The notes under the pieces: model-generated
Seen by the model: only the letters and a program-made list of their open reading frames with translations
What the model was told of the DNA's origin: nothing
The model's database searches: none
Assembly: GCA_035293945.1 (NCBI GenBank)
Contig: DATGLV010000008.1
Location: forward strand, 310,001 to 374,000
Length of the DNA stretch: 64,000 nucleotides
Source of the DNA: VAZQ01 sp035293945
GTDB lineage: Bacteria > Pseudomonadota > Alphaproteobacteria > Rhizobiales > Xanthobacteraceae
Direction: 5' to 3'
Position numbers and translations under genes: made by a program
In this document: positions 1 through 8,800 of the stretch, one piece after another
Position numbering within the stretch: the stretch's first letter is position 1
Layout of the letters: each line of letters opens with the position of its first letter

Positions 1-1388
1 CCGACCATGATGATGTCGAAATAGCTCTCGCGATGGGTCGCTCCGCACAGCGACAGCAGCGTCACCACCGCGCCGTTATGCGGCAGGATGTCGAGTGTGC
101 CGGCGCCGATCACGGCGACGCGATGCATCAATGCGGGATCAATGCCCTCCTGCGATGCAATGGCCAGGTAATTATCGCCCAGCGCATCGAGTGCTATAGT
201 CAATCCGCCGGAGGCCGAGCCGGTCAGCGCAGCCAGTATATTGGTGGCCACCGCGAGCGAGACCAAAGGGCCGCCCTGTATCGCCAGCACCCAGTCCCGC
301 ACTGTTGCAAAATCTGGCAGCGCCGCGATGACCGCGCCAAACCCGACCAGGCTGGCGACGCTGACCGCCGGCAGCACCGACGCATTGGCGCCCGCATCCA
401 TGCTCAGACGCAATTCGGGCAGGCGCGCGCGATTGAGAGCCACCACCGTCGCGATCGCAGCCGCGAGCGCCACCACCACGGACCACACCCCGGCCACGGC
501 GCTGATCGAGGTCCCACCCCAGCGGGCTTCGGCGAGGAACGAGGAATCAATTCGCGGCAGGATCGCAAGCGACATTGCGAGATTGACCGCGATGACCACC
601 AAGAGCGGCAACGCCGCAATCAGCAGCGGAGGTGCGGCTGCGCCGTGGCCGCCGTGGCGGATTTCCGCCGGGTCGAACTCGCGCGCCGTGGTCGCGCGCT
701 CGCGCACCAGTTCGTTATCGATCGCAGCATCCAAGCTCCCCGGGGTTTCCGCGCCGTACCCCTCGCCCGCCTCCCGCGCTGCGCTCTCCGCCCGGCTGAG
801 CCACCACAGACCTAGGCCGAGCATGATGATTGATGCGATGATGCCAAGGCCGGGAGCCGCAAAGGGCGTCGTGCCGAAGAACGGCATTGGGATCGCGTTC
901 TGGATTGACGGTGTTCCGGGCAGCGCCGACATGGTGAAGCTCGAGGTGCCGAGCACGATCGCGGCGGGCACCAGGCGGCGCGGAATTGCTGCCGCACGGA
1001 ATAATGTCTGCGCCATGGGAACGAGCACGAAGAAGGCGACAAACAGGCTGACGCCCCCATAGGTAACGACGGCGCCCGCGAGCACGACCGCAGGGATGAC
1101 GCGGCGCTCGCCAAATTTCTTGGTCAGGAAGGTGGCCACTGTCGACACCGAGCCGCTGTCGTCCATCAGCTTGCCGAACACCGCGCCCAGCAGGAACAAC
1201 GGAAAGAACTGCGCCAGAAAGCGTGCGGCGCTCTCCATGAAGATTTGCGTCCAGATGGCGAGCAGCGGCTGCCGGCCAAAAGCGGCGGCGACGAGTGCCG
1301 CGGCGGGAGCGAGCAGCAAGACGCTCCATCCGCGAAACGCAAGCCAGACCAGGATCACCAGCCCAGCCAGAATACCCAGTAGTCCCAT
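1..1388 (-). CDS. GntP-family permease (gluconate/organic acid:H+ symporter type), truncated by window edge
   Basis: The reading frame is open on the minus strand from an ATG at 1388 to the left edge of the window, about 462 codons, so the C-terminus is missing. The product is a very hydrophobic inner-membrane protein with many predicted helices. It carries the segment SALPGTPSIQNAIP, characteristic of the GntP/citrate:H+ symporter superfamily. The start gives MGLLGILAGL, an immediate first helix. The patatin-like gene ends 3 bp upstream on the same strand, so the two are probably co-transcribed. Members import gluconate, citrate or similar carboxylates with protons; the substrate cannot be told from sequence. 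Family assignment is confident, substrate is not. Confidence 0.85.
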   Translation of the reverse strand, partial: MGLLGILAGLVILVWLAFRGWSVLLLAPAAALVAAAFGRQPLLAIWTQIFMESAARFLAQFFPLFLLGAVFGKLMDDSGSVSTVATFLTKKFGERRVIPAVVLAGAVVTYGGVSLFVAFFVLVPMAQTLFRAAAIPRRLVPAAIVLGTSSFTMSALPGTPSIQNAIPMPFFGTTPFAAPGLGIIASIIMLGLGLWWLSRAESAAREAGEGYGAETPGSLDAAIDNELVRERATTAREFDPAEIRHGGHGAAAPPLLIAALPLLVVIAVNLAMSLAILPRIDSSFLAEARWGGTSISAVAGVWSVVVALAAAIATVVALNRARLPELRLSMDAGANASVLPAVSVASLVGFGAVIAALPDFATVRDWVLAIQGGPLVSLAVATNILAALTGSASGGLTIALDALGDNYLAIASQEGIDPALMHRVAVIGAGTLDILPHNGAVVTLLSLCGATHRESYFDIIMV

Positions 1389-1391
1389 TGT

Positions 1392-2453
1392 TCAGCACTC
1401 CGCCAGCACATCAATATCGGCAGTGGAGCGTCGTCCGACGTCGTCGGCATGTGCTTTGAGGAATTCGTCCGCGGCGCGACGTCCTTCATCGCGCAGCATC
1501 GCCACGAATTCCCATTCGCCATTGAGCTTCGAGGAAGCGCCGAACTTGGCCAGCGCGTCGGTCATGATCCGGTGCGTGCGCATCTGCGCCCAACGGACGC
1601 CTTCTCCGGACCCGGCATCGGCCACTTGGCGCAATACGGCGATCATGCGCAGTTCCTTCATCAGTGGCGAGTTGAACGAAATCTCATTGAGCCGATTAAG
1701 GATATCCGCGGCCGAGCGCGGCAAGTCCGCCCGCTCACGCGGATTGATCTGCACGAGGATCGTGTCATGCGCATCGCTTTCGCGGACCAGCGGGGTGATC
1801 GTGGGATTGCCCGCATATCCGCCGTCCCAGTAGGCCTCCCCATCGATTTCGATGGCGCGAAACATCGTCGGCAGACAGGCCGAAGCCAGCAGAACGTCGG
1901 CGGTGATCTCCGGATTGCGAAAGATGCGGCCGCGGCCGGTACGCACATTGGTCGCGGTAACGAACAGCTTGATCGAAGAGCCCGCAAGGCGCTCGAAATC
2001 GATGCTCCGTGCCAGAATGTTGCGCAGCGGATTGAAGCCGGTCGGATTGAGATTGTAAGGAGACAGGAGGCGGGACATCAGATCCATGGCGACGTAGGCG
2101 GGCGAAGTGTCGAGGGTCCAGCGCCCCATCAGGCGGTCGAGTGGCGAGCGCCGCAGCGGACTGAAGGCCGCGGCACGCGATACCCGCTGCCAGAAATTTG
2201 CCAGCGCGCGACGCGCCCCCTGCGCACCTCCCTTGGTCCAGCCGTCCGCCAGTGCTGCAGCATTCATGGCGCCTGCCGATGTGCCGGAGATCGCCGCGAT
2301 TTGCAGCCAGTCCTCTTCGAGCAGCCGGTCGAGCACGCCCCAGGTGAAGGCGCCATGCGAGCCGCCGCCTTGCAGAGCAAGGTCGACAAGCACGGGATCG
2401 CGCGTTTCACTGATGTGTTGCGCTTGCGTTTCGTTCATGGGCTTGGCCGGCAT
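1392..2453 (-). CDS. Patatin-like phospholipase family protein
   Basis: A 353-residue patatin-fold serine lipase. The catalytic features are visible in order: a glycine-rich oxyanion loop (LALQGGGSHGAF, about residues 27-38), the nucleophile elbow GTSAG (about 58-62), and the DGG motif holding the catalytic aspartate (WDGGYAGNP, about 211). These make up the Ser-Asp dyad of bacterial patatins, which hydrolyse acyl esters of phospholipids or storage lipids. There is no signal peptide, so it is probably cytoplasmic or membrane-associated. The start could also be the internal methionine five codons downstream (2438). It lies 3 bp from the GntP-type permease on the same strand. Confidence 0.9.
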   Translation of the reverse strand: MPAKPMNETQAQHISETRDPVLVDLALQGGGSHGAFTWGVLDRLLEEDWLQIAAISGTSAGAMNAAALADGWTKGGAQGARRALANFWQRVSRAAAFSPLRRSPLDRLMGRWTLDTSPAYVAMDLMSRLLSPYNLNPTGFNPLRNILARSIDFERLAGSSIKLFVTATNVRTGRGRIFRNPEITADVLLASACLPTMFRAIEIDGEAYWDGGYAGNPTITPLVRESDAHDTILVQINPRERADLPRSAADILNRLNEISFNSPLMKELRMIAVLRQVADAGSGEGVRWAQMRTHRIMTDALAKFGASSKLNGEWEFVAMLRDEGRRAADEFLKAHADDVGRRSTADIDVLAEC

Positions 2454-2850
2454 GGCGGACCGCCTCGCGGGGCACGAATTTCAGATCGGAAAAAATTTTC
2501 TTGGCTCCAACGAGATCTGATGACGCCGAGCAGGCGCAACGCTTTGCGGTAAGAGTCCTTCGGCAGCATCGCCCATTCTCGGAGGAGCTTCTCTTGCTTA
2601 AAGCCCAGTATCGTCGCGCCAGCCCTCAGCACAGGAGGTAAAGGAGATTCATAAGCCACGAATTTGCTCGTCAGCGCGACTGGTCTCCACATACCTCGAA
2701 CACCCACAGCTGTGAGCTTGAAACTTGGAGTAGGCGCGTGCGTTCCCTTCTGGCACGGCAAAAGAGAGGTAAGATATGCGGGCCGCTGTGCGGACCCTTC
2801 GATTGCCTAATGCGCGAAGGCTGGAATACGGCTAGCCAACTTGGTGCGCG
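2454..2850. other. Intergenic region between divergent genes, no confident gene
   Basis: This 397-bp gap separates the start of the patatin-like gene (minus) from the amine oxidase (plus), so it must hold promoters for both. An open frame on the minus strand (2435-2761, 108 codons) covers most of it. Its middle part reads like a small soluble protein (KLLREWAMLPKDSYRKALRL), but no family is recognised, it overlaps the patatin start, and no ribosome-binding site stands out. It is not called as a gene. Confidence 0.4.
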
Positions 2851-4134
2851 ATGGCTCCTCAATCTCCAATGCATGTCCTGATTGTCGGCGCCGGGGCTGC
2901 GGGCCTTATGGCCGCTCGAGAGCTTGCCGGCGCGGGCAAGAAGGTGACCGTCCTCGAATCTCGGGATCGTTGCGGCGGCCGCATTTATCCGCTGTCCGCG
3001 CAGAAATTTGGATACCCGGCCGAAGGCGGCGCCGAGTTCATCCACGGCGCGGCACCCGTGACCCATGAATTGATGCGCGAGGCGGGGCTTACGCTGTCGC
3101 CCGTCGAGGGCAGGCGGTGGAGCGTCCGTGGCGGCACGGTCGTGCCGACCGAACCTGCGCCGCATGCGGATCGGCTTCGCCAAGCGCTGATGGAATTGAA
3201 GACCGACCTGCCGGTCGCCGAATTCCTGCAGCGCCATTTTGCCGATCCGCAATACAGCCGCCTTCGCCACGAGATCAGGCGGATGGTCGAGGGTTATGAC
3301 GCGGCCGACGCAAGCCAGGCCAGCACCTTTGCGCTGCGGGACGAATGGATGGGCCGCGGCCTCACCCGCCCCGGGCGCATCGCCGGCGGGTATGGGGCGC
3401 TCGTCAACTTTCTCGTGTCGGAGTGTCGCAGCGAGGGCGCTTCGATCCGTCTCGGCGCGGCGGTGACGGCAATAGAGGAGCGCGGCGGACGAATTGCCGC
3501 CCATTGCCGTGATGGCGCGCTGCTCGAGGGTGATGCGGCGATTCTCACGGTGCCGCTCCCGCTCCTGAACGATATCGAGCTTCCGCATTCGGCCCGCGAG
3601 CAGGCGGCGGCGAGCGCCGATATCGGGTTTGGCAAGGTCGTGAAGATTCTGCTGCGATTTACCTCAAGATGGTGGACTGATCATGCTGGGGGCGACCTCG
3701 CCGATCTGTCATTTTTGTTTTCAGAAGCCACGGTTCCAACTTGGTGGACGCAGTATCCGGCGAGCTCTCCGGTCCTGACGGGCTGGTTCGCCGGGCCCAA
3801 GGCCGACACTGTGGTTCAGCTTACGGAGAGCGACTTGGTCGACATGGGGCTCGCCTCGCTTGCCGAGATTTTTGGCCTGACGATGGATCGACTGAAGAGA
3901 GATCTCGTTGCGTCACAGGTGGTCAACTGGGGCAATGACCCCTTCGCGCGCGGCGCCTATTGCTTTGCCACGCCCAAAACCCGGCAAGCGCAGTCGATGC
4001 TGCGAAAGCCGAATGGCGGCCGGATCCTGTTTTCCGGCGAAGCGCTTTATGCCGGCCCGGATATGGGCACGGTGGAGGCGGCGCTGGCGAGCGGGCGGGA
4101 GACCGCACAGACGATCCTGGCGCCGGGGCGATAG
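2851..4134 (+). CDS. FAD-dependent flavin amine oxidase (monoamine oxidase-like)
   Basis: A 427-residue flavoprotein. The N-terminal dinucleotide-binding fold is clear: VLIVGAGAAGLMAARELA at about residues 9-26, then the acidic end of the second strand and the arginine motif ESRDRCGGRIYP, which binds FAD in the amine oxidase family. The segment GGAEFIHG corresponds to the conserved substrate/FAD-contact region. The C-terminus has FSGEALYAGPDMGTVEAAL, the family's FAD-closing motif (GE..... GT.EGA type). No signal peptide is seen. It would oxidise a primary or secondary amine to an imine with release of peroxide; the substrate is unknown. The internal methionine at 2869 is an alternative start. 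Confidence 0.9.
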   Translation: MAPQSPMHVLIVGAGAAGLMAARELAGAGKKVTVLESRDRCGGRIYPLSAQKFGYPAEGGAEFIHGAAPVTHELMREAGLTLSPVEGRRWSVRGGTVVPTEPAPHADRLRQALMELKTDLPVAEFLQRHFADPQYSRLRHEIRRMVEGYDAADASQASTFALRDEWMGRGLTRPGRIAGGYGALVNFLVSECRSEGASIRLGAAVTAIEERGGRIAAHCRDGALLEGDAAILTVPLPLLNDIELPHSAREQAAASADIGFGKVVKILLRFTSRWWTDHAGGDLADLSFLFSEATVPTWWTQYPASSPVLTGWFAGPKADTVVQLTESDLVDMGLASLAEIFGLTMDRLKRDLVASQVVNWGNDPFARGAYCFATPKTRQAQSMLRKPNGGRILFSGEALYAGPDMGTVEAALASGRETAQTILAPGR

Positions 4135-4261
4135 GCGCGCGCTGGTTCTGTTATCAAGCGAGACTCGCTCAATGTCGCTGAGGGTCGGTGGAGGCGCATT
4201 CCGTCCGCCTTCGGCGCGGGACTGGTGCGCGCACTTGACGGGGCTGGCGCAACGCCGAGAT

Positions 4262-4278
4262 ACTTGACTTAGTCAACT
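4262..4278. promoter_or_regulatory. Imperfect palindrome, likely operator of the adjacent MarR-GNAT gene
   Basis: The 17-bp sequence ACTTGACttaGTCAACT has 7-bp arms with one mismatch and a 3-bp centre. It lies 20 bp upstream of the MarR-GNAT start codon. Dyads of this size are typical MarR dimer sites, and MarR genes are usually autoregulated, so this is a likely self-operator. The site is seen directly; the regulatory role is inferred. Confidence 0.55.
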
Positions 4279-4298
4279 ATCTGGCCGAAGCTTCCCGG

Positions 4299-5240
4299 AT
4301 GCTCTCAGCGCGCCAGCAGCATGAAGGCCGGGTCGCCGCGGTTCGCCGTTTCAACCGCTTCTACACGCGGCAGATCGGCGTGCTGCGCCGGAATTTTCTC
4401 GACAGCCCCTACACGCTGAGTGAAGCGCGCGTGCTGTACGAGATCGGGCAGCGGCCCACCCCGACCGCAACCGACGTCGGCCGCGCGCTCGGTCTCGATG
4501 CCGCCTATCTGAGCCGCCTCCTGCGCAAATTCGAGAAGAGCGGCCTCATCACGCGCAGCGCGGTCCCGCAGGATGCGCGGCAGAGCCATCTTACGCTGAC
4601 CGCACGCGGCAAGAAAACCATGCGTGCGCTCAACACGAAATCGCAGCGCGACGTCTCGGACATGCTGGGCAAGCTCACCGCTGCCGACCAGGGGCGACTG
4701 ATGGCGGCGATGTGCACGATCGAGGCGCTGCTCGGCGGCGTCTCCGAAGAGCCGCGGCAAAGCGGCACCATCCTGCGCGGCCCCCGCCATGGCGATTTCG
4801 GCTGGATCGTTCAGCGCCATGCCGAGCTGTACGCGCAAGAATACGGCTGGAAGGAACCCTTCGAGGGCGTCTGCGCGAAAATCATCGCCGATTTCCTCAA
4901 CACCTACGATCCGCAATGCGAGCGCTGTTGGATCGCCGAGATGGACGGCCAAAATGTCGGCTGCGTGTTCATCGCGAAGGAGACGGTTGATGTCGCCCGA
5001 CTGCGGCTGCTCTTGGTCGAGCCGAAGGCGCGCGGCTTCGGGCTTGGTGCGCGGCTCACTGATGAGTGCATCCGCTTCGCACGCAGTGCCGGCTACCGGA
5101 AGATCACGCTCTGGACCCACAGCGTGCTCACGGCCGCGCGCCACATCTATCGGAAGGCCGGCTTCAAGCTGATCCGCAGCGAGGAGCGCATCAGCTTCGG
5201 GCAGCAAGTCGTCAGCGAAGACTGGGAAATGGAGCTGTGA
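4299..5240 (+). CDS. Bifunctional MarR-type regulator / GNAT N-acetyltransferase
   Basis: A 313-residue two-domain protein. Residues about 1-150 form a MarR winged helix: the recognition region TDVGRALGLDAAYLSRLLRKFEK (given here in parts: GRALGLDAAYLSRLL) is followed by the wing GLITRSAVPQDARQ with the basic DxR pattern. Residues about 160-313 form a GNAT fold with the acetyl-CoA loop ARGFGLGARL and the C-terminal segment HIYRKAGFKLI. This fusion is a known family in Proteobacteria whose ligands and acetyl acceptors are mostly unknown. A palindrome just upstream suggests autoregulation. The small membrane protein gene begins 28 bp downstream and may be co-transcribed. Confidence 0.9.
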   Translation: MLSARQQHEGRVAAVRRFNRFYTRQIGVLRRNFLDSPYTLSEARVLYEIGQRPTPTATDVGRALGLDAAYLSRLLRKFEKSGLITRSAVPQDARQSHLTLTARGKKTMRALNTKSQRDVSDMLGKLTAADQGRLMAAMCTIEALLGGVSEEPRQSGTILRGPRHGDFGWIVQRHAELYAQEYGWKEPFEGVCAKIIADFLNTYDPQCERCWIAEMDGQNVGCVFIAKETVDVARLRLLLVEPKARGFGLGARLTDECIRFARSAGYRKITLWTHSVLTAARHIYRKAGFKLIRSEERISFGQQVVSEDWEMEL

Positions 5241-5268
5241 GCGAACGCGAAGCGCTACACTGCCGCAC

Positions 5269-5850
5269 ATGAACTGGCATCCGCTGCTCGCCATCCTCGG
5301 CGGGATCGTGCAAATCCTCTCGGCCATCCCATACGTTCGGGACATGCTCTGGGGTCAAACGCGTCCTAACATCATCTCATGGTCACTTTGGACGGTCCTT
5401 CAGAGCATCGCGCTCGCCGCGCAGCTGAGTGCCGGATTTTCTTGGTCGGTACTTCTGCTGGTCGCAATGACCTTCAATACTGCTGTTGTGGCCGTGCTCG
5501 GCTCCATGGGATACGGGTATCGGCGATACGGAGGTCTCGACTACACCTGTGGTGCCATCGGGGCTGCCGCGATCGTACTCTGGTTGATTACCGGCGAACC
5601 GCTGGTTGCCCTTACCCTCTCGGTGGCGGCAGATTTCATTATCGCCATTCCGACTGTCGTAAAGACGATCCGAGACCCCCATTCTGAAACGCTTTTGGCT
5701 TGGTTCCTGGTCGCGGTCGCTTCGGCGCTCACGCTGCTGTCGACAACCGCATTCACGCCGTCGAACCTACTCTATCCGTCCTACCTATTCCTGATCACTG
5801 CTTCGATGACCTGCATTATCTTCTTCGGACGAGGAGCCGAGAAGGCCTAG
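5269..5850 (+). CDS. Integral membrane protein with PQ-loop-like repeats
   Basis: A 193-residue protein made almost entirely of hydrophobic helices, about six, with short loops. Two similar segments, NIISWSLWTVLQSIAL near residue 34 and SETLLAWFLVAVASAL near 139, look like the paired helices of PQ-loop/SemiSWEET-type proteins. That comparison is by eye and weak. There is no signal cleavage site. It follows the MarR-GNAT gene by 28 bp on the same strand, which suggests a small operon. Its 3' end is only 3 bp from the convergent dinB. Function is not assigned. Confidence 0.75.
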   Translation: MNWHPLLAILGGIVQILSAIPYVRDMLWGQTRPNIISWSLWTVLQSIALAAQLSAGFSWSVLLLVAMTFNTAVVAVLGSMGYGYRRYGGLDYTCGAIGAAAIVLWLITGEPLVALTLSVAADFIIAIPTVVKTIRDPHSETLLAWFLVAVASALTLLSTTAFTPSNLLYPSYLFLITASMTCIIFFGRGAEKA

Positions 5851-5853
5851 CGC

Positions 5854-7101
5854 CTACAGATCCTTTTCGGCGAGCTCGCGAAATGCATCCGGAACGGAAC
5901 GATTAGGCCCCAGCATGACCGATCCGTATCCGACGGCATCCCAGCCGAATCGATCGCGAATCCTGTCGATCGCCCGGTCGGCCGTCCAACGCGCGATTCC
6001 TCTTCTGCTGCCCGGCCGGCGCTTTTCATCGGGGAGGCCGAGCGGAAGCTCGAGCTGCAGATCCCAGTCCTGCTCAAGGTGCGATACCGAAATTGCCAGC
6101 AGCGAGATCGTTTTCTCGTTCGCGTGATCCGCGAGCGCCGCCGCGACGAGCTCCTCGGCAATCTCCGCGAGCGTTGCGGTCGCTGCAATCGGAGCGTCAA
6201 GAGTAACCGAGCGCGTGACCGAATGCAGGTCAGCAAAGCGAACCCGCACTGTCACGGTGCGGCCGGGACGGGATTTTGCCCGAAGCCTGCTCGCGACCCG
6301 GTCGGCGAGGTGACGCAGCGTCGGGCGGATCACCTGCGCTTCGGCCGGCTTGCGGCCGAGCGCCGACTGGGCTCCGGCCGATCGTGCGCGATGATGCGTC
6401 CTGATTTTCCTCGGATCGCGGTTCCAGGCGAGCGCTGCCAGCTTCTCTCCGACCGCGCGGCCGACAATTCGCTCAAGCGACCATCCCGGCATGTTCGCCA
6501 GCTGCCCGATGGTGTGGACGCCGACCTCTGCAAGCCGCGTTTTGGTGACGGGGCCCACGCCCCACATCAGCTCGACCGGCAGGTCGTGAAGGAAATCAAG
6601 CTCGGTCGCAGGATCGACGACCTTGAGCCCGTCCGGCTTGGCGACCTGCGAAGCAATTTTCGCAAGATGCCTGGTGCGGGCCACTCCGACCGAGATCGGC
6701 AGGCCCAGCTCTTCGCGCACACGGCGGCGCACCGCCTCGGCGATCTCAGGCGGCGAGCCGAAAAGATGCGTGCACCCGGCAACATCCGCAAAGGCCTCAT
6801 CAATGGAAATGCGCTCGACGAGCGGCGTGAAATCGTTGAGCACACCGATGGCGGCATCGCCCAGCCGCTGGTAATCCTTGAAGTGCCCACCGACAAAGAC
6901 GAGCTGCGGGCAAAGCTCACGCGCCCGCCACCCCGACATGCCGCTCCTAACCCCGAAGGCCTTGGCCTCGTAGGAGGCAGCCAGCACCACACCACCGCCG
7001 ACCGCGATGGGCTTGCCGCGCAGGCGAGGCTCGAGCAGTTGCTCGACCGATGCGTAAAAAGCATCGAGGTCCGCATGCAGGATGGTTGCTGCTGTCTCCA
7101 T
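5854..7101 (-). CDS. dinB: DNA polymerase IV (Y-family translesion polymerase)
   Basis: A 415-residue Y-family polymerase. The palm motif ILHADLDAFYASVEQ lies at the N-terminus with the first metal-binding aspartates. YEAKAFGVRSGM is the fingers segment and ISIDEAFADV holds the catalytic acidic pair. The thumb/HhH region (MWGVGPVTKTRLAEVG) and a little-finger domain follow. The C-terminus is extended beyond classical E. coli DinB, resembling the longer alphaproteobacterial form. The frame stays open to 7281, but the start at 7101 is preferred because it begins right before the conserved N-terminal strand and a LexA box at 7164-7178 would otherwise lie inside the coding region. It should act in error-prone lesion bypass during the SOS response. 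Confidence 0.93.
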   Translation of the reverse strand: METAATILHADLDAFYASVEQLLEPRLRGKPIAVGGGVVLAASYEAKAFGVRSGMSGWRARELCPQLVFVGGHFKDYQRLGDAAIGVLNDFTPLVERISIDEAFADVAGCTHLFGSPPEIAEAVRRRVREELGLPISVGVARTRHLAKIASQVAKPDGLKVVDPATELDFLHDLPVELMWGVGPVTKTRLAEVGVHTIGQLANMPGWSLERIVGRAVGEKLAALAWNRDPRKIRTHHRARSAGAQSALGRKPAEAQVIRPTLRHLADRVASRLRAKSRPGRTVTVRVRFADLHSVTRSVTLDAPIAATATLAEIAEELVAAALADHANEKTISLLAISVSHLEQDWDLQLELPLGLPDEKRRPGSRRGIARWTADRAIDRIRDRFGWDAVGYGSVMLGPNRSVPDAFRELAEKDL

Positions 7102-7163
7102 GCTGCCATCCCCGACAAGCCGGGCGACGATCCCGCGAGCGCCCGCTACCCCAGTCACCATAA

Positions 7164-7178
7164 GAACAAATAGAGAAC
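7164..7178 (-). promoter_or_regulatory. LexA (SOS) box upstream of dinB
   Basis: The plus strand reads GAAC, seven bases, GAAC; on the dinB strand this is GTTC-N7-GTTC. That direct-repeat form is the established LexA recognition site of Alphaproteobacteria, unlike the E. coli palindrome. It sits 62 bp upstream of the preferred dinB start, a good position for repression. The match is exact at all eight fixed positions. Confidence 0.8.
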
Positions 7179-7390
7179 TCACCGTCAATGGGGAATGTCG
7201 TTCGCCGAAGGGAGCGATGACCTCGTTTCCGAACTTGCCGGATGTCCGCTCCCTCGCCATAAGCAGGGGCTCGAACAGCATGCCTTGATCAGGTTGCCGG
7301 TGTTCGTCGGTTGCGAACTGGTGACAACGAGGTTCGTGTCGTCGACCGGAGCTGCAGGCCGGTAGTTTTGGCCGTCAAAGGAGCCACTTG

Positions 7391-8197
7391 ATGTTCGCGA
7401 AGATCAACCACTTGGCCATCTGCACGATGAATTACGCCGCCAATGCTCGGTTCTATCAGGCGCTCTTTGGAATGAAGGCATCGAACACGCAGCGCCCGGC
7501 TCGCGCAGCACCGGTTGGCGATGGCCAGGTCGGCCTCAACAACATCCCGCTTCGCGATGGCCGGCGCAGCGGGCTTGATCACTTCGGGTTGGAGGTTGAA
7601 AGCATCCCGCTCGCGCTCGAACGGATGAAGAAATTCGATCCGAACCTTCCGGCGGTGCAGCGGCCGGCAGTCCGTCCCAACGCCGCCTGGAGCGCAGCCG
7701 ACCATGACATGATCATCTACGATCTTGCTGAGCGCGATTCCGGAAAGGCGCAGGACATCTTCGCCGAGAATACCGGGGGAGAGCTTCCGCGAAGGTACAT
7801 CAACCACATAGCCCTGCGCGCCACAAATCCGGAACGCAGCGCGGAGTTCTATTCTACGGTCTATGAGCTTGCGCTTTCAAACGACAGGAGCGGCGGCAGC
7901 TATCGTCTCAGCGATGGTCGCGTAACGCTCCTCATTCTTCCCTGGAAGATGGAGAATTTTATCGGGCACGATCCAGAACCCCCACGTCTCGAACACTTCG
8001 GCTTCAAAGTCGAAAGCATCGAGGCGGTCAAACGCGACATGGAAGACATCGCGGGCACCAATCCCGTGATGGTCACCAAGCCCCTGGGCCTCGGTGCGGA
8101 AGGCCAGGCGCGGCTCGCGGTGTTGAAACAATGCCCCATAGGGCAGTTCCAGCTGACCGATCTCGAAGGCGTGCATATCGACGTCAATGAGCATTAA
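7391..8197 (+). CDS. Two-domain VOC (glyoxalase/dioxygenase superfamily) protein
   Basis: A 268-residue protein with two vicinal-oxygen-chelate modules: one starting at FAKINHLAICTMNY, the other near residue 137 at YINHIALRATNPERSAEFY. Each opens with the HlxxxxxxxxxxFY pattern of VOC proteins, and GLDHFGL and LEHFGFKV are the strand motifs that carry metal ligands. Two modules together form a typical active site for extradiol dioxygenases and related enzymes, but the substrate is unknown. The ATG at 7391 is chosen over an in-frame TTG just before it. A clear paralogue is encoded at 56396-57211, opening with the same MFAKINH. Confidence 0.85.
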   Translation: MFAKINHLAICTMNYAANARFYQALFGMKASNTQRPARAAPVGDGQVGLNNIPLRDGRRSGLDHFGLEVESIPLALERMKKFDPNLPAVQRPAVRPNAAWSAADHDMIIYDLAERDSGKAQDIFAENTGGELPRRYINHIALRATNPERSAEFYSTVYELALSNDRSGGSYRLSDGRVTLLILPWKMENFIGHDPEPPRLEHFGFKVESIEAVKRDMEDIAGTNPVMVTKPLGLGAEGQARLAVLKQCPIGQFQLTDLEGVHIDVNEH

Positions 8198-8275
8198 TAC
8201 ATTGAATTATATAGAAAATATCATGAGAAGCCCTTCTTGTGGCGGCCGTCTCCGGGAGACGCTATATTCGGCCTG

Positions 8276-8800
8276 ATGGCGAAGCGGAAGCGACAACAGC
8301 GATACCTGAATGAAGGGGCAGGCGCAGGCTTGGTCCGGGTGGAAACTTTGGTGCCTGCCGATGGCAGGGATGCGATCCTGAGGCTCGCGTCGCGACTGCG
8401 GAGGGAAGCTCGAAAGCGGGCTTCAGAACCGAAGAAGGGCATCGACGTCGAAAAAGTACTCGCAAGGCTACGTGCACTGTGCCTACCGGCCTCACATCGC
8501 GTGATTTCGGAGACGGACCCTGACCACCTGCTGGTGACCAGCGTGAATGTGCCGTTCGCCAATCGCATAGACAGTGGAGGCTTGGCCGAAGTGATCCGTA
8601 CAGGGCGGATACCGCCGGGCTATCGCGGACATATCGAACGATTCCTGGGCGAGATCCCATTGAGCAGGCTGCTGGCCTTTTTCGATCGTCATCACATCGA
8701 CGCTGCGACGGTCGCGAAGTTTGTGCGCGAGCAAGGCGGTGGTCTCGCGCTGCACCGCCCCGATCTGCAGGAGCATCTCCGTGTCCTATCCGGTGGATGA
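8276..8800 (+). CDS. Putative partner/antitoxin of the AbiEii-like nucleotidyltransferase
   Basis: A 174-residue soluble protein. The N-terminus is very basic (MAKRKRQQRY), followed by helical segments rich in Arg (LRLASRLRREARKR) and no recognised domain. The frame extends to 8237, but the methionine at 8276 is preferred. It overlaps the following nucleotidyltransferase-toxin gene by 20 bp in another frame, the arrangement expected of a toxin-antitoxin pair with coupled translation. It does not show the AbiEi winged-helix antitoxin signature, so if it is the antitoxin it is of an atypical kind. The role is inferred from position only. Confidence 0.6.
   Translation: MAKRKRQQRYLNEGAGAGLVRVETLVPADGRDAILRLASRLRREARKRASEPKKGIDVEKVLARLRALCLPASHRVISETDPDHLLVTSVNVPFANRIDSGGLAEVIRTGRIPPGYRGHIERFLGEIPLSRLLAFFDRHHIDAATVAKFVREQGGGLALHRPDLQEHLRVLSGG

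Noticed and set aside
2435..2761. 108-codon minus-strand frame between the patatin-like and amine oxidase genes
   Set aside because: No family match, overlaps the patatin start, and no ribosome-binding site; noted as possible but not called.
2671..3588. 305-codon minus-strand frame over the amine oxidase
   Set aside because: Antisense shadow of a gene with a complete FAD-binding motif.
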